Assembly (NCBI RefSeq): GCF_001027105.1
Contig: NZ_CP011526.1
Location: 868,001-932,000, forward strand
DNA from: Staphylococcus aureus
GTDB lineage: Bacteria > Bacillota > Bacilli > Staphylococcales > Staphylococcaceae
DNA: 64,000 nt
Direction of reading: 5' to 3'
Below the pieces are notes generated by a model. The model saw only the letters and a program-made list of their open reading frames with translations, made no database searches and was not told the DNA's origin. The number at the start of each line of letters is the position of its first letter. The stretch's first letter is position 1. Both the position numbers and the translations under genes were made by a program. Below, piece after piece: positions 39,154 through 51,846 of the stretch.

Positions 39154-40470
39154 ATGATAAATGCAGTAGTAATAGCAGTAATTTTAATGATTGTGCTATG
39201 TTTATGTCGATTAAACGTAGTTATAAGCTTATTTATCAGTGCGCTAGTTGGTGGCTTAATTTCAGGCATGAGCATTGAAAAAGTTATAAATGTATTTGGG
39301 AAAAATATAGTCGATGGTGCTGAGGTAGCATTAAGCTATGCTTTATTAGGTGGATTTGCAGCATTAATTTCATACAGTGGTATCACAGACTATTTAGTAG
39401 GAAAAATTATAAATGCAATTCACGCTGAAAATAGTCGATGGTCAAGAGTTAAAGTCAAAGTGACAATAATCATTGCATTATTAGCTATGAGTATCATGAG
39501 TCAAAACTTAATTCCTGTACATATTGCATTCATTCCAATTGTCATCCCACCATTGTTAAGTCTGTTTAATGACTTAAAAATAGATAGACGTTTAATCGGT
39601 TTGATTATCGGTTTTGGTTTATGTTTCCCGTATGTGTTATTACCATATGGATTCGGTCAAATTTTCCAGCAAATTATTCAAAGTGGCTTTGCAAAGGCAA
39701 ATCACCCAATTGAGTTTAATATGATTTGGAAAGCAATGCTTATTCCTTCAATGGGGTATATTGTTGGCTTACTTATCGGTTTATATGTATATCGTAAACC
39801 ACGTGAATATGAAACACGTAAAATTTCAGATAGTGACAATGTTACAGAGTTAAAACCATATATCTTAATAGTAACAATTGTAGCAATACTAGCTACATTT
39901 TTAGTACAAACATTTACAGATTCAATGATTTTTGGTGCACTGGCAGGGGTACTCGTATTCTTTATTTCACGTGCATATAATTGGTATGAATTAGATGCTA
40001 AGTTTGTTGAAGGTATTAAAATTATGGCTTATATTGGTGTAGTTATTTTAACAGCAAATGGATTTGCTGGTGTAATGAATGCTACTGGTGATATAGATGA
40101 ATTAGTTAAAACTTTAACAAGTATTACTGGTGATAATAAATTATTTAGCATTATCATGATGTATGTGATAGGTTTAATTGTCACTTTAGGTATTGGATCA
40201 TCATTTGCAACAATTCCTATTATCGCATCATTATTCATTCCTTTTGGAGCGTCAATTGGACTAGATACAATGGCATTAATCGCATTGATTGGAACAGCGA
40301 GTGCATTAGGTGACTCAGGTTCGCCTGCAAGTGATTCAACATTAGGACCAACTGCGGGATTAAATGTTGATGGCCAACATGATCATATACGTGATACATG
40401 TGTACCAAACTTCTTGTTTTATAATATTCCTTTAATGATTTTCGGTACTATTGCTGCTATGGTACTATAA
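39154..40470 (+). CDS. NhaC-like / YuiF family transporter
   Basis: 438 residues with about twelve membrane helices. ATG 39154 follows AAAGGATGG; the frame to 39133 has no better site. The sequence resembles the Na+/H+ antiporter NhaC / YuiF group (conserved SGSPASDSTLGPT near 389-401). Whether it exchanges Na+/H+ or carries an amino acid cannot be told from sequence. It lies 18 bp upstream of the thioesterase gene. Confidence 0.82.
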   Translation: MINAVVIAVILMIVLCLCRLNVVISLFISALVGGLISGMSIEKVINVFGKNIVDGAEVALSYALLGGFAALISYSGITDYLVGKIINAIHAENSRWSRVKVKVTIIIALLAMSIMSQNLIPVHIAFIPIVIPPLLSLFNDLKIDRRLIGLIIGFGLCFPYVLLPYGFGQIFQQIIQSGFAKANHPIEFNMIWKAMLIPSMGYIVGLLIGLYVYRKPREYETRKISDSDNVTELKPYILIVTIVAILATFLVQTFTDSMIFGALAGVLVFFISRAYNWYELDAKFVEGIKIMAYIGVVILTANGFAGVMNATGDIDELVKTLTSITGDNKLFSIIMMYVIGLIVTLGIGSSFATIPIIASLFIPFGASIGLDTMALIALIGTASALGDSGSPASDSTLGPTAGLNVDGQHDHIRDTCVPNFLFYNIPLMIFGTIAAMVL

Positions 40471-40488
40471 GCATAAAGAGGTGAAAAT

Positions 40489-40863
40489 ATGACTCATTTA
40501 TTAGAGACATTTGAGATGTCAATAGATCACCAGGAAGATGGTTTAGTTGTTATTTCTATGCCTGTTACTGATAAAGTAAAACAACCATTTGGATATTTAC
40601 ATGGTGGGGCTTCGATTGCTTTAGGTGAAACAGCATGTTCATTAGGATCTGCTAATTTAATTGATACAACCAAATTTATTCCATTAGGTTTAGAGATGAA
40701 TGCTAACCATATTCATTCTGCTAAAGATGGTCGTGTTACTGCGACAGCTGAAATTATTCATCGAGGTAAGTCGACACATGTATGGGATATAAAAATTAAG
40801 AATGACAAAGAACAATTAATTACAGTTATGCGTGGTACAGTTGCTATTAAACCTTTAAAATAA
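40489..40863 (+). CDS. Hotdog-fold PaaI-type acyl-CoA thioesterase
   Basis: 124 residues with the PaaI/MenI-type pattern: FGYLHGGASIALGE near 34-47 (HGG with catalytic acidic residue in the following helix) and STHVWDIKI near 100-108. It hydrolyses acyl-CoA or aryl-CoA thioesters; MenI-like cleavage of 1,4-dihydroxy-2-naphthoyl-CoA is one possibility. AAAGAGGTG precedes the ATG. Confidence 0.85.
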   Translation: MTHLLETFEMSIDHQEDGLVVISMPVTDKVKQPFGYLHGGASIALGETACSLGSANLIDTTKFIPLGLEMNANHIHSAKDGRVTATAEIIHRGKSTHVWDIKIKNDKEQLITVMRGTVAIKPLK

Positions 40864-40866
40864 AAG

Positions 40867-40918
40867 AACTGCTAGCTGAAATGTTATGAGATATTCATAA
40901 CTACGGCTAGCAGTTTTT
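40867..40918. terminator. Terminator between convergent genes
   Basis: A perfect stem AACTGCTAGC/GCTAGCAGTT (40867-40876 with 40906-40915), inner TATGA/TCATA stem and T7. Confidence 0.85.
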
Positions 40919-42073
40919 TTATGCGCTATATTGTTGTAGTTTTAGAAATGCTTGTTCAATGCGTTCGGCAGCTTTACGGCCACCCATAACATTTCTACCA
41001 AATGGTCCTAATTCTAAGTCTGCAAAGCATCCTGCGACAAATAGATTTGGTATCCATTCTAATTTTTCGGAAATAACAGGGTAATTACATTCGTTGATAG
41101 GTGCATCATAATTTTGTATTAATTGCTTAATAAGTGGTTGTGACATAAAATCTTGTTCAAAACCAGTTGCAACCATAATCTGTTGATATGGAACAGAATC
41201 ATTTTCAGTGTTAATTACACCACCACTAATTTGAGTGATAGGTGTTTTATGCACATTTATACGACCATTTTTAATATGTTTTTTAAGGCGTAAGTACAGT
41301 TCGTGAGGCATTGATCCTTTATGACGTTCGCGTTGTACAATGGCATTTCTTTCAGGCATGCTTTTAGTACTTAAAAATGAAGACATATTTTTCGGACCTA
41401 ACCAACCAGGATCAGCATCAAAGTCATGTATTTCAATATCTTTATTTAGCCATAAATGAATCTTTTTATCGTTATCATGATTTAACAATTTAAGTGCAAG
41501 ATGTGCAGCAGTAATGCCGCTACCAACGATATGATCGGTCTTATCATATACTACTTGATCAAGTTCTTTCTCGAAGATATGATTTACATTCTGTTTGTCT
41601 TTTAAAATGTCAGGCATAAACGGAATATTTGTACTGCCTATTGCAATAACGACGCAATCTGTAGTGATAATTTGTCCATCTTCTAACTTGATATGCCATT
41701 TGTCTTCTTGTTTATCTAAAGTTTGAACTAAACCTTGAACCAAGCAATCCTCTAATTGATATTGTTTAGAAGCATGTGCAATATGATCCATAAACATTGT
41801 CAATTCAGGTCGTTGATAAGGACCATAAAAAGCATTTGTATATTGGTGCTGTTTAGCGAATTGTTTTAGATGGAACGGTTGTGGATGTACGTGATGTACA
41901 ATCGGTGATCTTAAATAAGGCATTTCTATTCGATTTGTATATGAGTTAAACCTTTGGCAAAAAGTTTCGTGTGGGTCAATGATTGTTAATCGGTCTGTTG
42001 TTAATCCGCTTGATAATAGTTTTTGTGCGATTGCAGTTCCCTGTATGCCACCGCCGATAATTGTCCAATGCAT
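40919..42073 (-). CDS. FAD/NAD(P)-binding monooxygenase-like flavoprotein
   Basis: 384 residues. N-terminal FAD motif IIGGGIQGTAIA near 4-15; a second site VGSGITAAHLALK near 182-194; ATGFEQ near 306-311, the motif shared by SidA/IucD and FMO-like enzymes; C-terminal FVAGCFADLELGPFGRN block. The substrate is unknown. It is a monocistronic unit converging on the thioesterase gene. AGAGAGG lies upstream of the ATG. Confidence 0.8.
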   Translation of the reverse strand: MHWTIIGGGIQGTAIAQKLLSSGLTTDRLTIIDPHETFCQRFNSYTNRIEMPYLRSPIVHHVHPQPFHLKQFAKQHQYTNAFYGPYQRPELTMFMDHIAHASKQYQLEDCLVQGLVQTLDKQEDKWHIKLEDGQIITTDCVVIAIGSTNIPFMPDILKDKQNVNHIFEKELDQVVYDKTDHIVGSGITAAHLALKLLNHDNDKKIHLWLNKDIEIHDFDADPGWLGPKNMSSFLSTKSMPERNAIVQRERHKGSMPHELYLRLKKHIKNGRINVHKTPITQISGGVINTENDSVPYQQIMVATGFEQDFMSQPLIKQLIQNYDAPINECNYPVISEKLEWIPNLFVAGCFADLELGPFGRNVMGGRKAAERIEQAFLKLQQYSA

Positions 42074-42239
42074 AATAAAACCTCTCTCTTTTTAAAACGT
42101 AATAGTTACGATTTATAATTATTATTATCATAATACATAACGACATGAAAGGCAATTAAATTAAAGAGATATATGTAGATAGGGCGAATCTGTAGTCAAA
42201 GAAAAAATCATTGAAAAAGAGGTAACAATGTCAAAAGAA

Positions 42240-42294
42240 AACAGCAGTAAAATCATTCCTAATTTGGAATCATCTTACTGCTGTTTGTTGTTGA
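42240..42294. terminator. Hairpin of the ACAGCAGTA family
   Basis: AAACAGCAGTA...TACTGCTGTTT with an inner TCATTCC...GGAATCAT stem. The same design recurs at 54795-54848. It sits between the mnh operon end and the flavoprotein promoter and could terminate mnh. Confidence 0.7.
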
Positions 42295-42321
42295 TTTATA
42301 TTCATGATTTTGTTATATAAT

Positions 42322-42678
42322 CTACAATTTTGTGTCTTTTAAGTCTTCCGAAATTTCATCGACTTTAGTCTTTTTAGTATAAGGCGTTTTAATATTATAT
42401 GCTGCTTTCATAATCATATGACTTGAAAGAGGACCTGTAATTAATACAAAGATAATCGCAACGATTAATTGCATATTTACAAAACCTTGAGTAGCAATAA
42501 AATATAAAAACGTACCAAATAGTAATGACATTGCACCTAATGTTGATGCTTTTCCGGCAGCATGTGCACGTGAATATACATCTTCAAGTCTCAATAATCC
42601 TATAGCTGCTAGGGCGCTAATTAAAGCACCGATGATAACAAAGATAAGTGCAAGACTAATCAGTATGATTTTGATCAT
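42322..42678 (-). CDS. mnhG1: Na+/H+ antiporter subunit MnhG1
   Basis: 118 residues from ATG 42678 (AAGGTGA upstream); a TTG two codons earlier is unlikely. Three membrane helices. It is the last subunit of the seven-part Mrp-type antiporter; the gene overlaps mnhF1 by 23 bases. Confidence 0.95.
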
Positions 42679-42949
42679 GTTCAATCACCTTACCTTTGTC
42701 CATAAATTTAGAGAATACTGCAGTACCTAAAAAAGCTAATATACCAATCATCATAATAACGACAATCATGTATTTAATATTTAATAAAATACTGAATAAT
42801 GCTATAACTGCCATTAATTGAAGACCAATCGCATCTAATGCGACAACACGATCGGCAAGTGATGGGCCTAGCACAACGCGAATGAGCATAGCTAACATAG
42901 AAATGACAACTATGATTAATGCAATAACGATAATAACATTATGATTCAT
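42656..42949 (-). CDS. mnhF1: Na+/H+ antiporter subunit MnhF1
   Basis: 97 residues, three membrane helices, with the family pattern [17 protein letters not shown] near 27-43. The ATG overlaps the mnhE1 stop by one base. Confidence 0.95.
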
Positions 42950-43428
42950 TATATTTCGCCCACCTCTCTTACAATTTTCTCTAATGATGTTTTAATACTT
43001 TCTACTTCTTGCTCTTTAGTTGAAAAATCTATGGCATGAATATAAATTTTTGTACGATCGTCACTTACACCAAGCACTACAGTACCAGGTGTTAATGTAA
43101 TTAAATTAGACAGCAAGACAATTTGCCAATCTTTTTTTAAATCTGTGTGATAAACAAAGAATCCTGGTTCATTTTTAATCGAAGGTTTAATAATAATTTT
43201 CAAAACATCAAAATTAGCTTTAATCAGTTCGATTAAGAAAATAATAACTAATTTAATAATACGATATAGCGTGATGACATAAAATCTACCTGGTAACACT
43301 CTGTGTAAGAGGTAAACAAGAACTAGGCCAAAGATGAAACCTAACACAAAGTTATTTGTTGTGTAACTATTTGTCACAAACAACCAAAACACTGCGATAA
43401 TAAAGTTTAATACTAATTGTACAGCCAT
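42949..43428 (-). CDS. mnhE1: Na+/H+ antiporter subunit MnhE1
   Basis: 159 residues, with membrane helices in the first half and a cytoplasmic C-terminal domain containing [13 protein letters not shown] near 111-123. It overlaps mnhF1 by one base and follows mnhD1 by one base. Confidence 0.95.
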
Positions 43429-43429
43429 G

Positions 43430-45259
<1,830 letters not shown>

Positions 45260-45260
<1 letters not shown>

Positions 45261-45688
45261 TATTCGTTCTCTCCAATCGAAATAATAATTGTCATGACAG
45301 TACCAACTACTGCACATAAAACACCGAAATCAAAGAATACTGCTGTTGTCATATGAACAGGTTCTAATATAAATAACGGTATATCAAATGTGACATGCGT
45401 AAAGAAATTTTTGCCTAAAAACCAACTTGCGATAGGCGTCGCAATACAAAAAACTAATCCGATACCTATCAAGATTTTAAAATCTAATGGGAAAATTTTA
45501 CGCATTGTTTCTATATCAAATGCAATCGTAATGATAACAAGTGAACTTGCGAATAATAATCCGCCGACGAAACCGCCACCAGGTGTATAATGTCCTGCTA
45601 AGAAAAGTGAAAAACCAAAGACCATTACCATGAAAAAGATAATAACTGCAGCAAATTGCAAAATTAGATCATTTTGTTGTCTATTCAT
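45260..45688 (-). CDS. mnhB1: Na+/H+ antiporter subunit MnhB1
   Basis: 142 residues, four helices, with the family motif [14 protein letters not shown] near 31-44. It overlaps mnhA1 by eight bases. Confidence 0.95.
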
Positions 45689-48086
45689 GATTTTTCACCT
45701 CGTTACCTTGCGTTTGACGCTTTTTACGTAATTTAATCATTGTATATACAGCTAATCCTGCGATACCAAGCACAGATGACTCGAATAAAGTATCCATACC
45801 ACGGAAATCAACAAGTATGACGTTTACCATGTTTTTACCGTGAGCTAAATCATAAACGTGCTCTTGATAAAACTTAGATATCGATTCAAAATGTCTATTT
45901 CCGTATGCAATTAAACCGATAATAATGACGGACAAACCAACACCACCAGCAATTAAAGCATTAGTAAGCTGGAATGAGCGCTTTTCATTATAACGATTTA
46001 AATTTGGTAAGTGGTAGAAGCATAATAAGAACAATGCTGTTGAAATAGATTCAACGACAAACTGTGTCAATGCTAAGTCGGGTGCTTTAAAGAATATAAA
46101 CAATACAGACACAGCATATCCAACTGCACTTAACATAATGATGCTAAATAATCTTGATTTAGCGAAAAGAATTAAAAAGGCAGCACTTAATAATAAAATT
46201 ACGATACAAACTTCGAAAATTCTAATCGGACTAACGTCTTTAAAATTAATGTTGAAAGGTACTGAGAATATAGTGACAAATGTTAATAAAATTAATGCAC
46301 CAAAAATGATAACTAAATTATTACGTGAATAATCGGTAACATAGCTATTCGTCATCTTTTCAGAGTAGTTTGGAATAACATTTGCACTTCTGTTGTACCA
46401 ATAATTGAATGTTAGTTTACCAGGTTGTCGTTGCAACAATTTCACCCAATAACTAAATGTCACAATTAGTAAGATACCTAAAATATAAATCACTAATGTT
46501 GATAAAAAGGCAGGCGTTAATCCATGGAACATATGGAATTCAACATCATCAATTACCGTATGATTAATCGAAGATGTAGCTGGTTCAATAATCGAATTAG
46601 TTAAAATGCCAGGGAATAAACCAAATACAATTACTAATGTAGCTAAAATAGCTGGTGATAAAAGCATTAATATTGATACTTCGTGTGCTTTTTTAGGTAA
46701 TTGTTCAGGTTTATATTGTCCGAAAAATATATGCATTATAAATTTAATTGAATATACAAATGTGAAGACACTGCCCACTATACCAATGATTGGGAATAGG
46801 TAGCCTAATGTATCAACACTGAATAAATTTGCTTGGCTTGCTGTAAATGTTGTTTCTAAAAATGATTCTTTTGATAAGAAACCATTGAACGGTGGTACAC
46901 CAGCCATACTTAATGCTGTAATAACAGTGATTGTAAATGAAATAGGCATAATTGTTAGTAAGCCACCTAATTTCTTAACATCACGTGTACCAGTAGAATG
47001 ATCCACTGCACCTGTAATCATAAATAGGGCACCTTTAAATGTTGCATGGTTGATTAAATGGAATATTGCAGCCGTAAATGCAGCAGCATATATTTTGCTA
47101 TCATCGCCTTGATAGTGATAACTAATGGCACCGATTCCAAGCATCGCCATAATCATACCTAATTGGGATACTGTTGAAAATGCCAGTATACCTTTCAAGT
47201 CTTGTTGTTTTGTTGCGTTTAGCGAAGCCCAGAATAATGTAATTAAACCAACGAGTGTGACAGTCCATACCCAACCTTGCGATGCTGCGAAGATTGGTGT
47301 CATTCGAGCGATTAAATATAACCCTGCTTTAACCATTGTTGCTGAATGAAGATAAGCACTGACTGGTGTAGGTGCTTCCATTGCATCTGGTAGCCAAATA
47401 TAAAATGGAAACTGAGCAGATTTTGTAAAAGCACCAATCATGATTAAAATCATCGCAAAAATGAAGAATGGGCTATTTTGAATTTCAGAAGCATGTTGAA
47501 TCATGTACTGAATGCTAAATGATTGTGTTGGTATAGCGAGTAAGATGATACCACCTAATAATGATAGACCACCAAATACTGTGATTATGAGCGATTTTTG
47601 AGCACCATATATAGATGCTTGTCGTTCGCGCCAGAATGAAATAAGTAAAAAACTAGAAAATGACGTTAGCTCCCAGAATAAATATAGAATAATAACATTA
47701 TCTGAAAGTACGACACCTAACATTGCACCCATAAATAGTAATAAATAACAATAAAAATTCCCTAGTTGTTCTGACTTACTTAAGTAGCCGATTGAATATA
47801 ATACTACTAAACTGCCGATTCCTGAAATAAGCAAACTAAAGAGTAAACCTAAGCCATCAAGATATAAATCAAAGTTCATACCAAAATGAGGCATCCAATT
47901 TAAGGTTTTCATTACAGTATTACCTGACATCGTCGTTTTAATTAATGTAAGCATATAAATAAATATGACGATAGGGACAGGTAATACGAACCATCCTAAA
48001 TGTATACGTTTAAAAAATCTATACAGGATAGGAATAATGAGTGCGAATATTAACGGTAATATCACCGCAATATGTAACAAACTCAC
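45681..48086 (-). CDS. mnhA1: Na+/H+ antiporter subunit MnhA1
   Basis: 801 residues, the standard length, with about 20 membrane helices. The N-terminal two thirds are NuoL-like with the Glu in [13 protein letters not shown] near 136-148 and the Lys in [17 protein letters not shown] near 218-234. The C-terminal part is the MbhD/E-like extension fused in MrpA. GTG start after AAAGGAGGACAAC. First gene of mnhABCDEFG1, which exports Na+ in exchange for H+ and supports cytoplasmic pH at moderately alkaline conditions. Confidence 0.96.
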
Positions 48087-48118
48087 TATGTTGTCCTCCT
48101 TTAAAAAATATTTATGTT

Positions 48119-48151
48119 ATTCATTATACATGAATGATATAGTTCTGAAAA
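48119..48151 (-). promoter_or_regulatory. mnh1 promoter with palindrome over the -10
   Basis: Minus strand TTTTCA (48151-48146), 17 bp, TATAAT (48128-48123). A palindrome ATTCAT-TATAC-ATGAAT (48119-48135) covers the -10 and could be an operator. Confidence 0.5.
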
Positions 48152-48216
48152 ACGTACACACTCCTTGTTGTGCTTTATTTTCAGAAGTATTTAAATAAGA
48201 AGAAACACGTCATTTT

Positions 48217-48600
48217 TTATTTAAAATTTTCTTTGTATTGAAGTGAATAATCTTCTTTTAAGCGTGCTAAACTAGCTAAAGACATTTCAGCATGTTTTGT
48301 TTGCTGAGCTTTAAGTTTAGTTTCTAAATCTGTAATTGCTTGTTGAAGTGAATCTTCATAGCGCAATACATCAACATTGAAGTCGCGTAATTGTGAACGT
48401 TTCGTATAGCGTTTTTCAAAATGGCTTAATGCTTTGCGGTCATGGAAAAATACACCTTCAGTTTCAGTAGGGTTATGTAAATCACCTTGTTTCGGGTGTT
48501 TGATAACTTGTTCAACTTTAACAAGGACATCGTCTCCATTTTCTTCAACAATCGTGACACCATAGCTACCTGTTTTGTGTGAAAATCGATATAGCTTCAT
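48217..48600 (-). CDS. kapB: Kinase-associated protein B (KapB-like)
   Basis: 127 residues. The N-terminal 75 residues match the KapB small beta domain (YRFSHKTGSYGVTIVEE near 4-20; HPKQGDLHNPTETEGVFFHDRKAL near 36-59 in part), followed by a helical C-terminus. In Bacillus, KapB affects the sporulation phosphorelay; S. aureus does not sporulate, so the role here is unknown. Divergent from the cyclophilin gene with a 63-base gap. Confidence 0.85.
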   Translation of the reverse strand: MKLYRFSHKTGSYGVTIVEENGDDVLVKVEQVIKHPKQGDLHNPTETEGVFFHDRKALSHFEKRYTKRSQLRDFNVDVLRYEDSLQQAITDLETKLKAQQTKHAEMSLASLARLKEDYSLQYKENFK

Positions 48601-48663
48601 GCTATTTTCCTCCCTTAAAAGTATGTTAATATATATGTATCATAACATGAATGGAGAATATAA

Positions 48664-49257
48664 ATGGCTAACTATCCACAGTTAAACAAAGAAGTACAAC
48701 AAGGTGAAATCAAAGTGGTTATGCACACAAATAAAGGTGACATGACATTCAAATTATTTCCAAATATTGCACCAAAAACAGTTGAAAATTTTGTGACACA
48801 TGCAAAAAATGGTTATTATGATGGAATCACATTCCACCGTGTCATTAATGACTTCATGATTCAAGGTGGCGATCCAACAGCTACTGGTATGGGTGGCGAA
48901 AGTATTTATGGCGGTGCTTTTGAAGATGAATTTTCATTAAATGCATTTAACTTATATGGCGCATTATCAATGGCTAACTCAGGACCTAATACTAATGGTT
49001 CACAATTTTTCATTGTTCAAATGAAAGAAGTACCTCAAAATATGTTAAGTCAACTTGCAGATGGTGGCTGGCCTCAACCAATCGTTGATGCATATGGCGA
49101 AAAGGGTGGTACACCATGGTTAGATCAAAAACATACAGTATTCGGTCAAATCATTGATGGTGAAACTACATTAGAAGATATTGCAAATACAAAAGTGGGA
49201 CCACAAGATAAACCACTTCATGATGTTGTAATTGAATCTATTGATGTTGAAGAATAA
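48664..49257 (+). CDS. Cyclophilin-type peptidyl-prolyl cis-trans isomerase
   Basis: 197 residues, cytoplasmic (no signal peptide). Active-site motifs: [22 protein letters not shown] near 57-78 (catalytic Arg), [15 protein letters not shown] near 103-117, and [10 protein letters not shown] near 157-166. It has an inserted segment (about 120-150) with a Trp, typical of Firmicute cyclophilins. GGAGA precedes the ATG. It assists proline-limited folding. Confidence 0.95.
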
Positions 49258-49672
49258 TATCTAAACATAATTAACTACCAACATTTTAAACTCGGATAAA
49301 GCTAATTTATGAATGGATTAGTATATATTCCAACGAAAATAAATAAACTAATATGATGAGCAATCTCAATATATTTATCAAGAAAGCACAGTTTTTAAAT
49401 AGATGTGTATTTTAAAGATAATAGTTGAGGTTGCTTTTTATGTTTTTACAGAGAATTGCTATTCAAATAGTAAATAAATTGAAAACAAAGTAGCTGGATA
49501 TCATATTGATTTAGATAGGAATTTGTTGCTAATTTTATTTGTAAATCCAAGTTTGTAGAATTCTTATTCATTTATAAAATAATATTCGTATGATTTGATG
49601 TTTTAATTAGTCCACCATTTCGATTTGTGCTATGATAATAGTGTTAAGTAAACGAAATAAGGGGTTATTAAG
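49258..49672. other. Intergenic region with long-loop terminator
   Basis: AGCAATCTCAA (49359-49369) pairs with TTGAGGTTGCT (49425-49435), followed by T5: a terminator with a 55-base loop, about 100 bases after the cyclophilin stop. The rest is AT-rich; a GATAAT near 49634 is the likely -10 of the next gene. Confidence 0.55.
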
Positions 49673-50050
49673 TTGAATAACTACAAAATTGGCCAACATA
49701 TCAAGGTGCGTGTAACTGGTATTCAACCATACGGTGCGTTTGTTGAGACCCCTAATCATACTGAAGGACTGATTCATATATCAGAAATTATGGATGACTA
49801 CGTTCATAATTTGAAGAAATTTCTATCAGAAGGCCAAATTGTTAAAGCTAAAATTTTGTCTATAGATGATGAAGGAAAGCTTAATCTATCATTAAAGGAT
49901 AATGATTACTTCAAAAATTATGAGCGTAAGAAGGAAAAACAATCAGTATTAGATGAAATCAGAGAAACAGAAAAATATGGGTTTCAAACACTTAAAGAAC
50001 GCTTACCAATCTGGATAAAACAGTCAAAGCGAGCAATTCGAAACGACTAA
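49673..50050 (+). CDS. S1-domain RNA-binding protein (GSP13/YugI/CvfD-like)
   Basis: 125 residues, TTG start after AAGGGG. The first 75 residues are one S1 domain (VRVTGIQPYGAFVETP near 12-27, EGLIHISEI near 32-40, KILSIDDEGKLNLSLK near 61-76), then a basic helical tail. Related proteins bind RNA and ribosomes and affect expression after stress. A perfect terminator follows. Confidence 0.88.
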   Translation: MNNYKIGQHIKVRVTGIQPYGAFVETPNHTEGLIHISEIMDDYVHNLKKFLSEGQIVKAKILSIDDEGKLNLSLKDNDYFKNYERKKEKQSVLDEIRETEKYGFQTLKERLPIWIKQSKRAIRND

Positions 50051-50411
50051 AGGAACAGATAAATCGTACCGAAAATCATACAAAGGGTCTGAAATGAAAG
50101 TTTCTTAGACTATAAAAGAGATTAGTATCTATTAAATTTTATTAGATACTAATCTCTTTTTGTCTACGATAACGTAATATGATTGATTCTATTTACACGT
50201 ACAAATGGTTTAAGGTGACATATCCATTATCTTTGTTAGATAGAATCGTTGATTTGCAATATTGTATGTGGATTTGTTTTTTTTATTTATTTTAGAAATG
50301 AGAACTACAACTTAAAGTATTAAACGAATTGCAACTATATAAACAGATAATTGGAGAATGAAAAAATTACATGTTATAGTCAACTCAATAATTTTAAGGA
50401 GGAATTAAGTA
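50051..50411. other. Intergenic region upstream of the OYE gene
   Basis: Besides the terminator it holds an inverted repeat GATTCTAT/ATAGAATC (near 50183 and 50241) with about 50 bases between, and a possible -10 TATAGT near 50375. No known operator was recognised. Confidence 0.4.
50114..50163 (+). terminator. Perfect 18-bp terminator
   Basis: 50114-50131 pairs with 50143-50160, with A4 before and T5 after. It could act in both directions. Confidence 0.9.
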
Positions 50412-51539
50412 ATGAAAAGTAAATACGAACCATTGTTTGATAAAGTAGAATTACCAAATGGAGTAGAGTTGAGAAATCGATTTGTGTTAGCCCCTTTAAC
50501 ACATATTTCTTCAAATGATGATGGTACTATTTCAGATGTAGAACTTCCTTATATTGAAAAGCGTTCACAAGATGTTGGTATTACAATTAATGCTGCGAGT
50601 AATGTGAGTGATGTCGGAAAAGCATTTCCAGGACAGCCATCAATCGCGCATGACAGTAATATTGAAGGACTAAAACGATTAGCTACAGCAATGAAGAAAA
50701 ACGGTGCCAAAGCACTCGTACAAATACATCATGGCGGTGCACAAGCATTGCCTGAATTAACACCTGATGGAGACGTCGTAGCACCAAGTCCAATTTCTTT
50801 AAAAAGTTTTGGTCAGAAACAAGAACATAGTGCTAGAGAAATGACGAATGAAGAGATTGAACAAGCAATCAAGGATTTTGGTGAAGCAACGCGACGTGCA
50901 ATTGAAGCAGGGTTTGATGGTGTTGAAATACATGGCGCGAATCATTACTTAATTCATCAATTTGTATCACCATACTATAATAGAAGAAATGATGTATGGG
51001 CAAATCAATATAAATTCCCGGTCGCTGTGATTGAAGAAGTACTTAAAGCGAAAGAAGCGTATGGCAATAAAGACTTTATAGTTGGATACAGATTATCTCC
51101 AGAGGAAGCGGAGTCTCCAGGAATCACAATGGAAATTACAGAGGAACTCGTTAATAAAATTAGCCATATGCCAATCGACTATATTCATGTTTCAATGATG
51201 GATACGCATGCAACGACACGTGAAGGTAAATACGCTGGACAAGAAAGACTGCCTTTAATTCACAAATGGATAAATGGTCGTATGCCACTTATCGGTATTG
51301 GTTCAATTTTCACAGCTGACGAAGCTTTAGATGCAGTTGAAAATGTTGGTGTTGACTTAGTAGCCATTGGTAGAGAGCTACTACTGGATTATCAATTTGT
51401 TGAAAAAATTAAAGATGGACGGGAAGATGAAATTATTAATTACTTTGATCCAGAGAGAGAAGATAATCATCACTTAACTCCTAATTTATGGCATCAATTT
51501 AATGAAGGGTTTTATCCATTACCACGTAAAGATAAATAA
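50412..51539 (+). CDS. Old yellow enzyme-family NADH-dependent flavin oxidoreductase
   Basis: 375 residues, FMN TIM barrel of the NamA/OYE type. LAPLTH near 27-32 (FMN), VQIHHGG near 98-104, a HGANHYLIHQFVSPYYNRR block near 174-192 (substrate His and Asn pair), and GIGSIFTADEALD near 294-306 for FMN phosphate. It reduces activated C=C bonds or electrophiles. It stands alone, with AAGGAGG before the ATG. Confidence 0.9.
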   Translation: MKSKYEPLFDKVELPNGVELRNRFVLAPLTHISSNDDGTISDVELPYIEKRSQDVGITINAASNVSDVGKAFPGQPSIAHDSNIEGLKRLATAMKKNGAKALVQIHHGGAQALPELTPDGDVVAPSPISLKSFGQKQEHSAREMTNEEIEQAIKDFGEATRRAIEAGFDGVEIHGANHYLIHQFVSPYYNRRNDVWANQYKFPVAVIEEVLKAKEAYGNKDFIVGYRLSPEEAESPGITMEITEELVNKISHMPIDYIHVSMMDTHATTREGKYAGQERLPLIHKWINGRMPLIGIGSIFTADEALDAVENVGVDLVAIGRELLLDYQFVEKIKDGREDEIINYFDPEREDNHHLTPNLWHQFNEGFYPLPRKDK

Positions 51540-51846
51540 GTGTTTAACTGTTACCACTAATGATATTGTGTATGCAATTTGTTAGTGGTTTTCAATATTT
51601 ATAAATAAAAATATTCTTAGTAAAATATACTTTTGATTAAGTGTAAAATTATCAATTCTTTTGCTTGTAATCATTTAAGTAATTATGTCATTATAAATGT
51701 AAGGGTTTTCAAAATAGACAAATTTAATGAAACTTAGTGATTATTTCATCTTTTTTGGTGGAAAAGTATCTGCTTTGAAAACTAATGTAATTATTTGGAT
51801 AATGTTTCATGTATAATAGTTATAAATGATGAAAAGGGGAGATATG
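51540..51846. other. Intergenic region upstream of rocD
   Basis: A weak hairpin ACCACTAA/TTAGTGGT at about 51553-51590 may terminate the OYE gene. TATAAT at 51812-51817, 30 bases before rocD, is a likely -10 without a good -35. Nothing else is seen. Confidence 0.45.
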
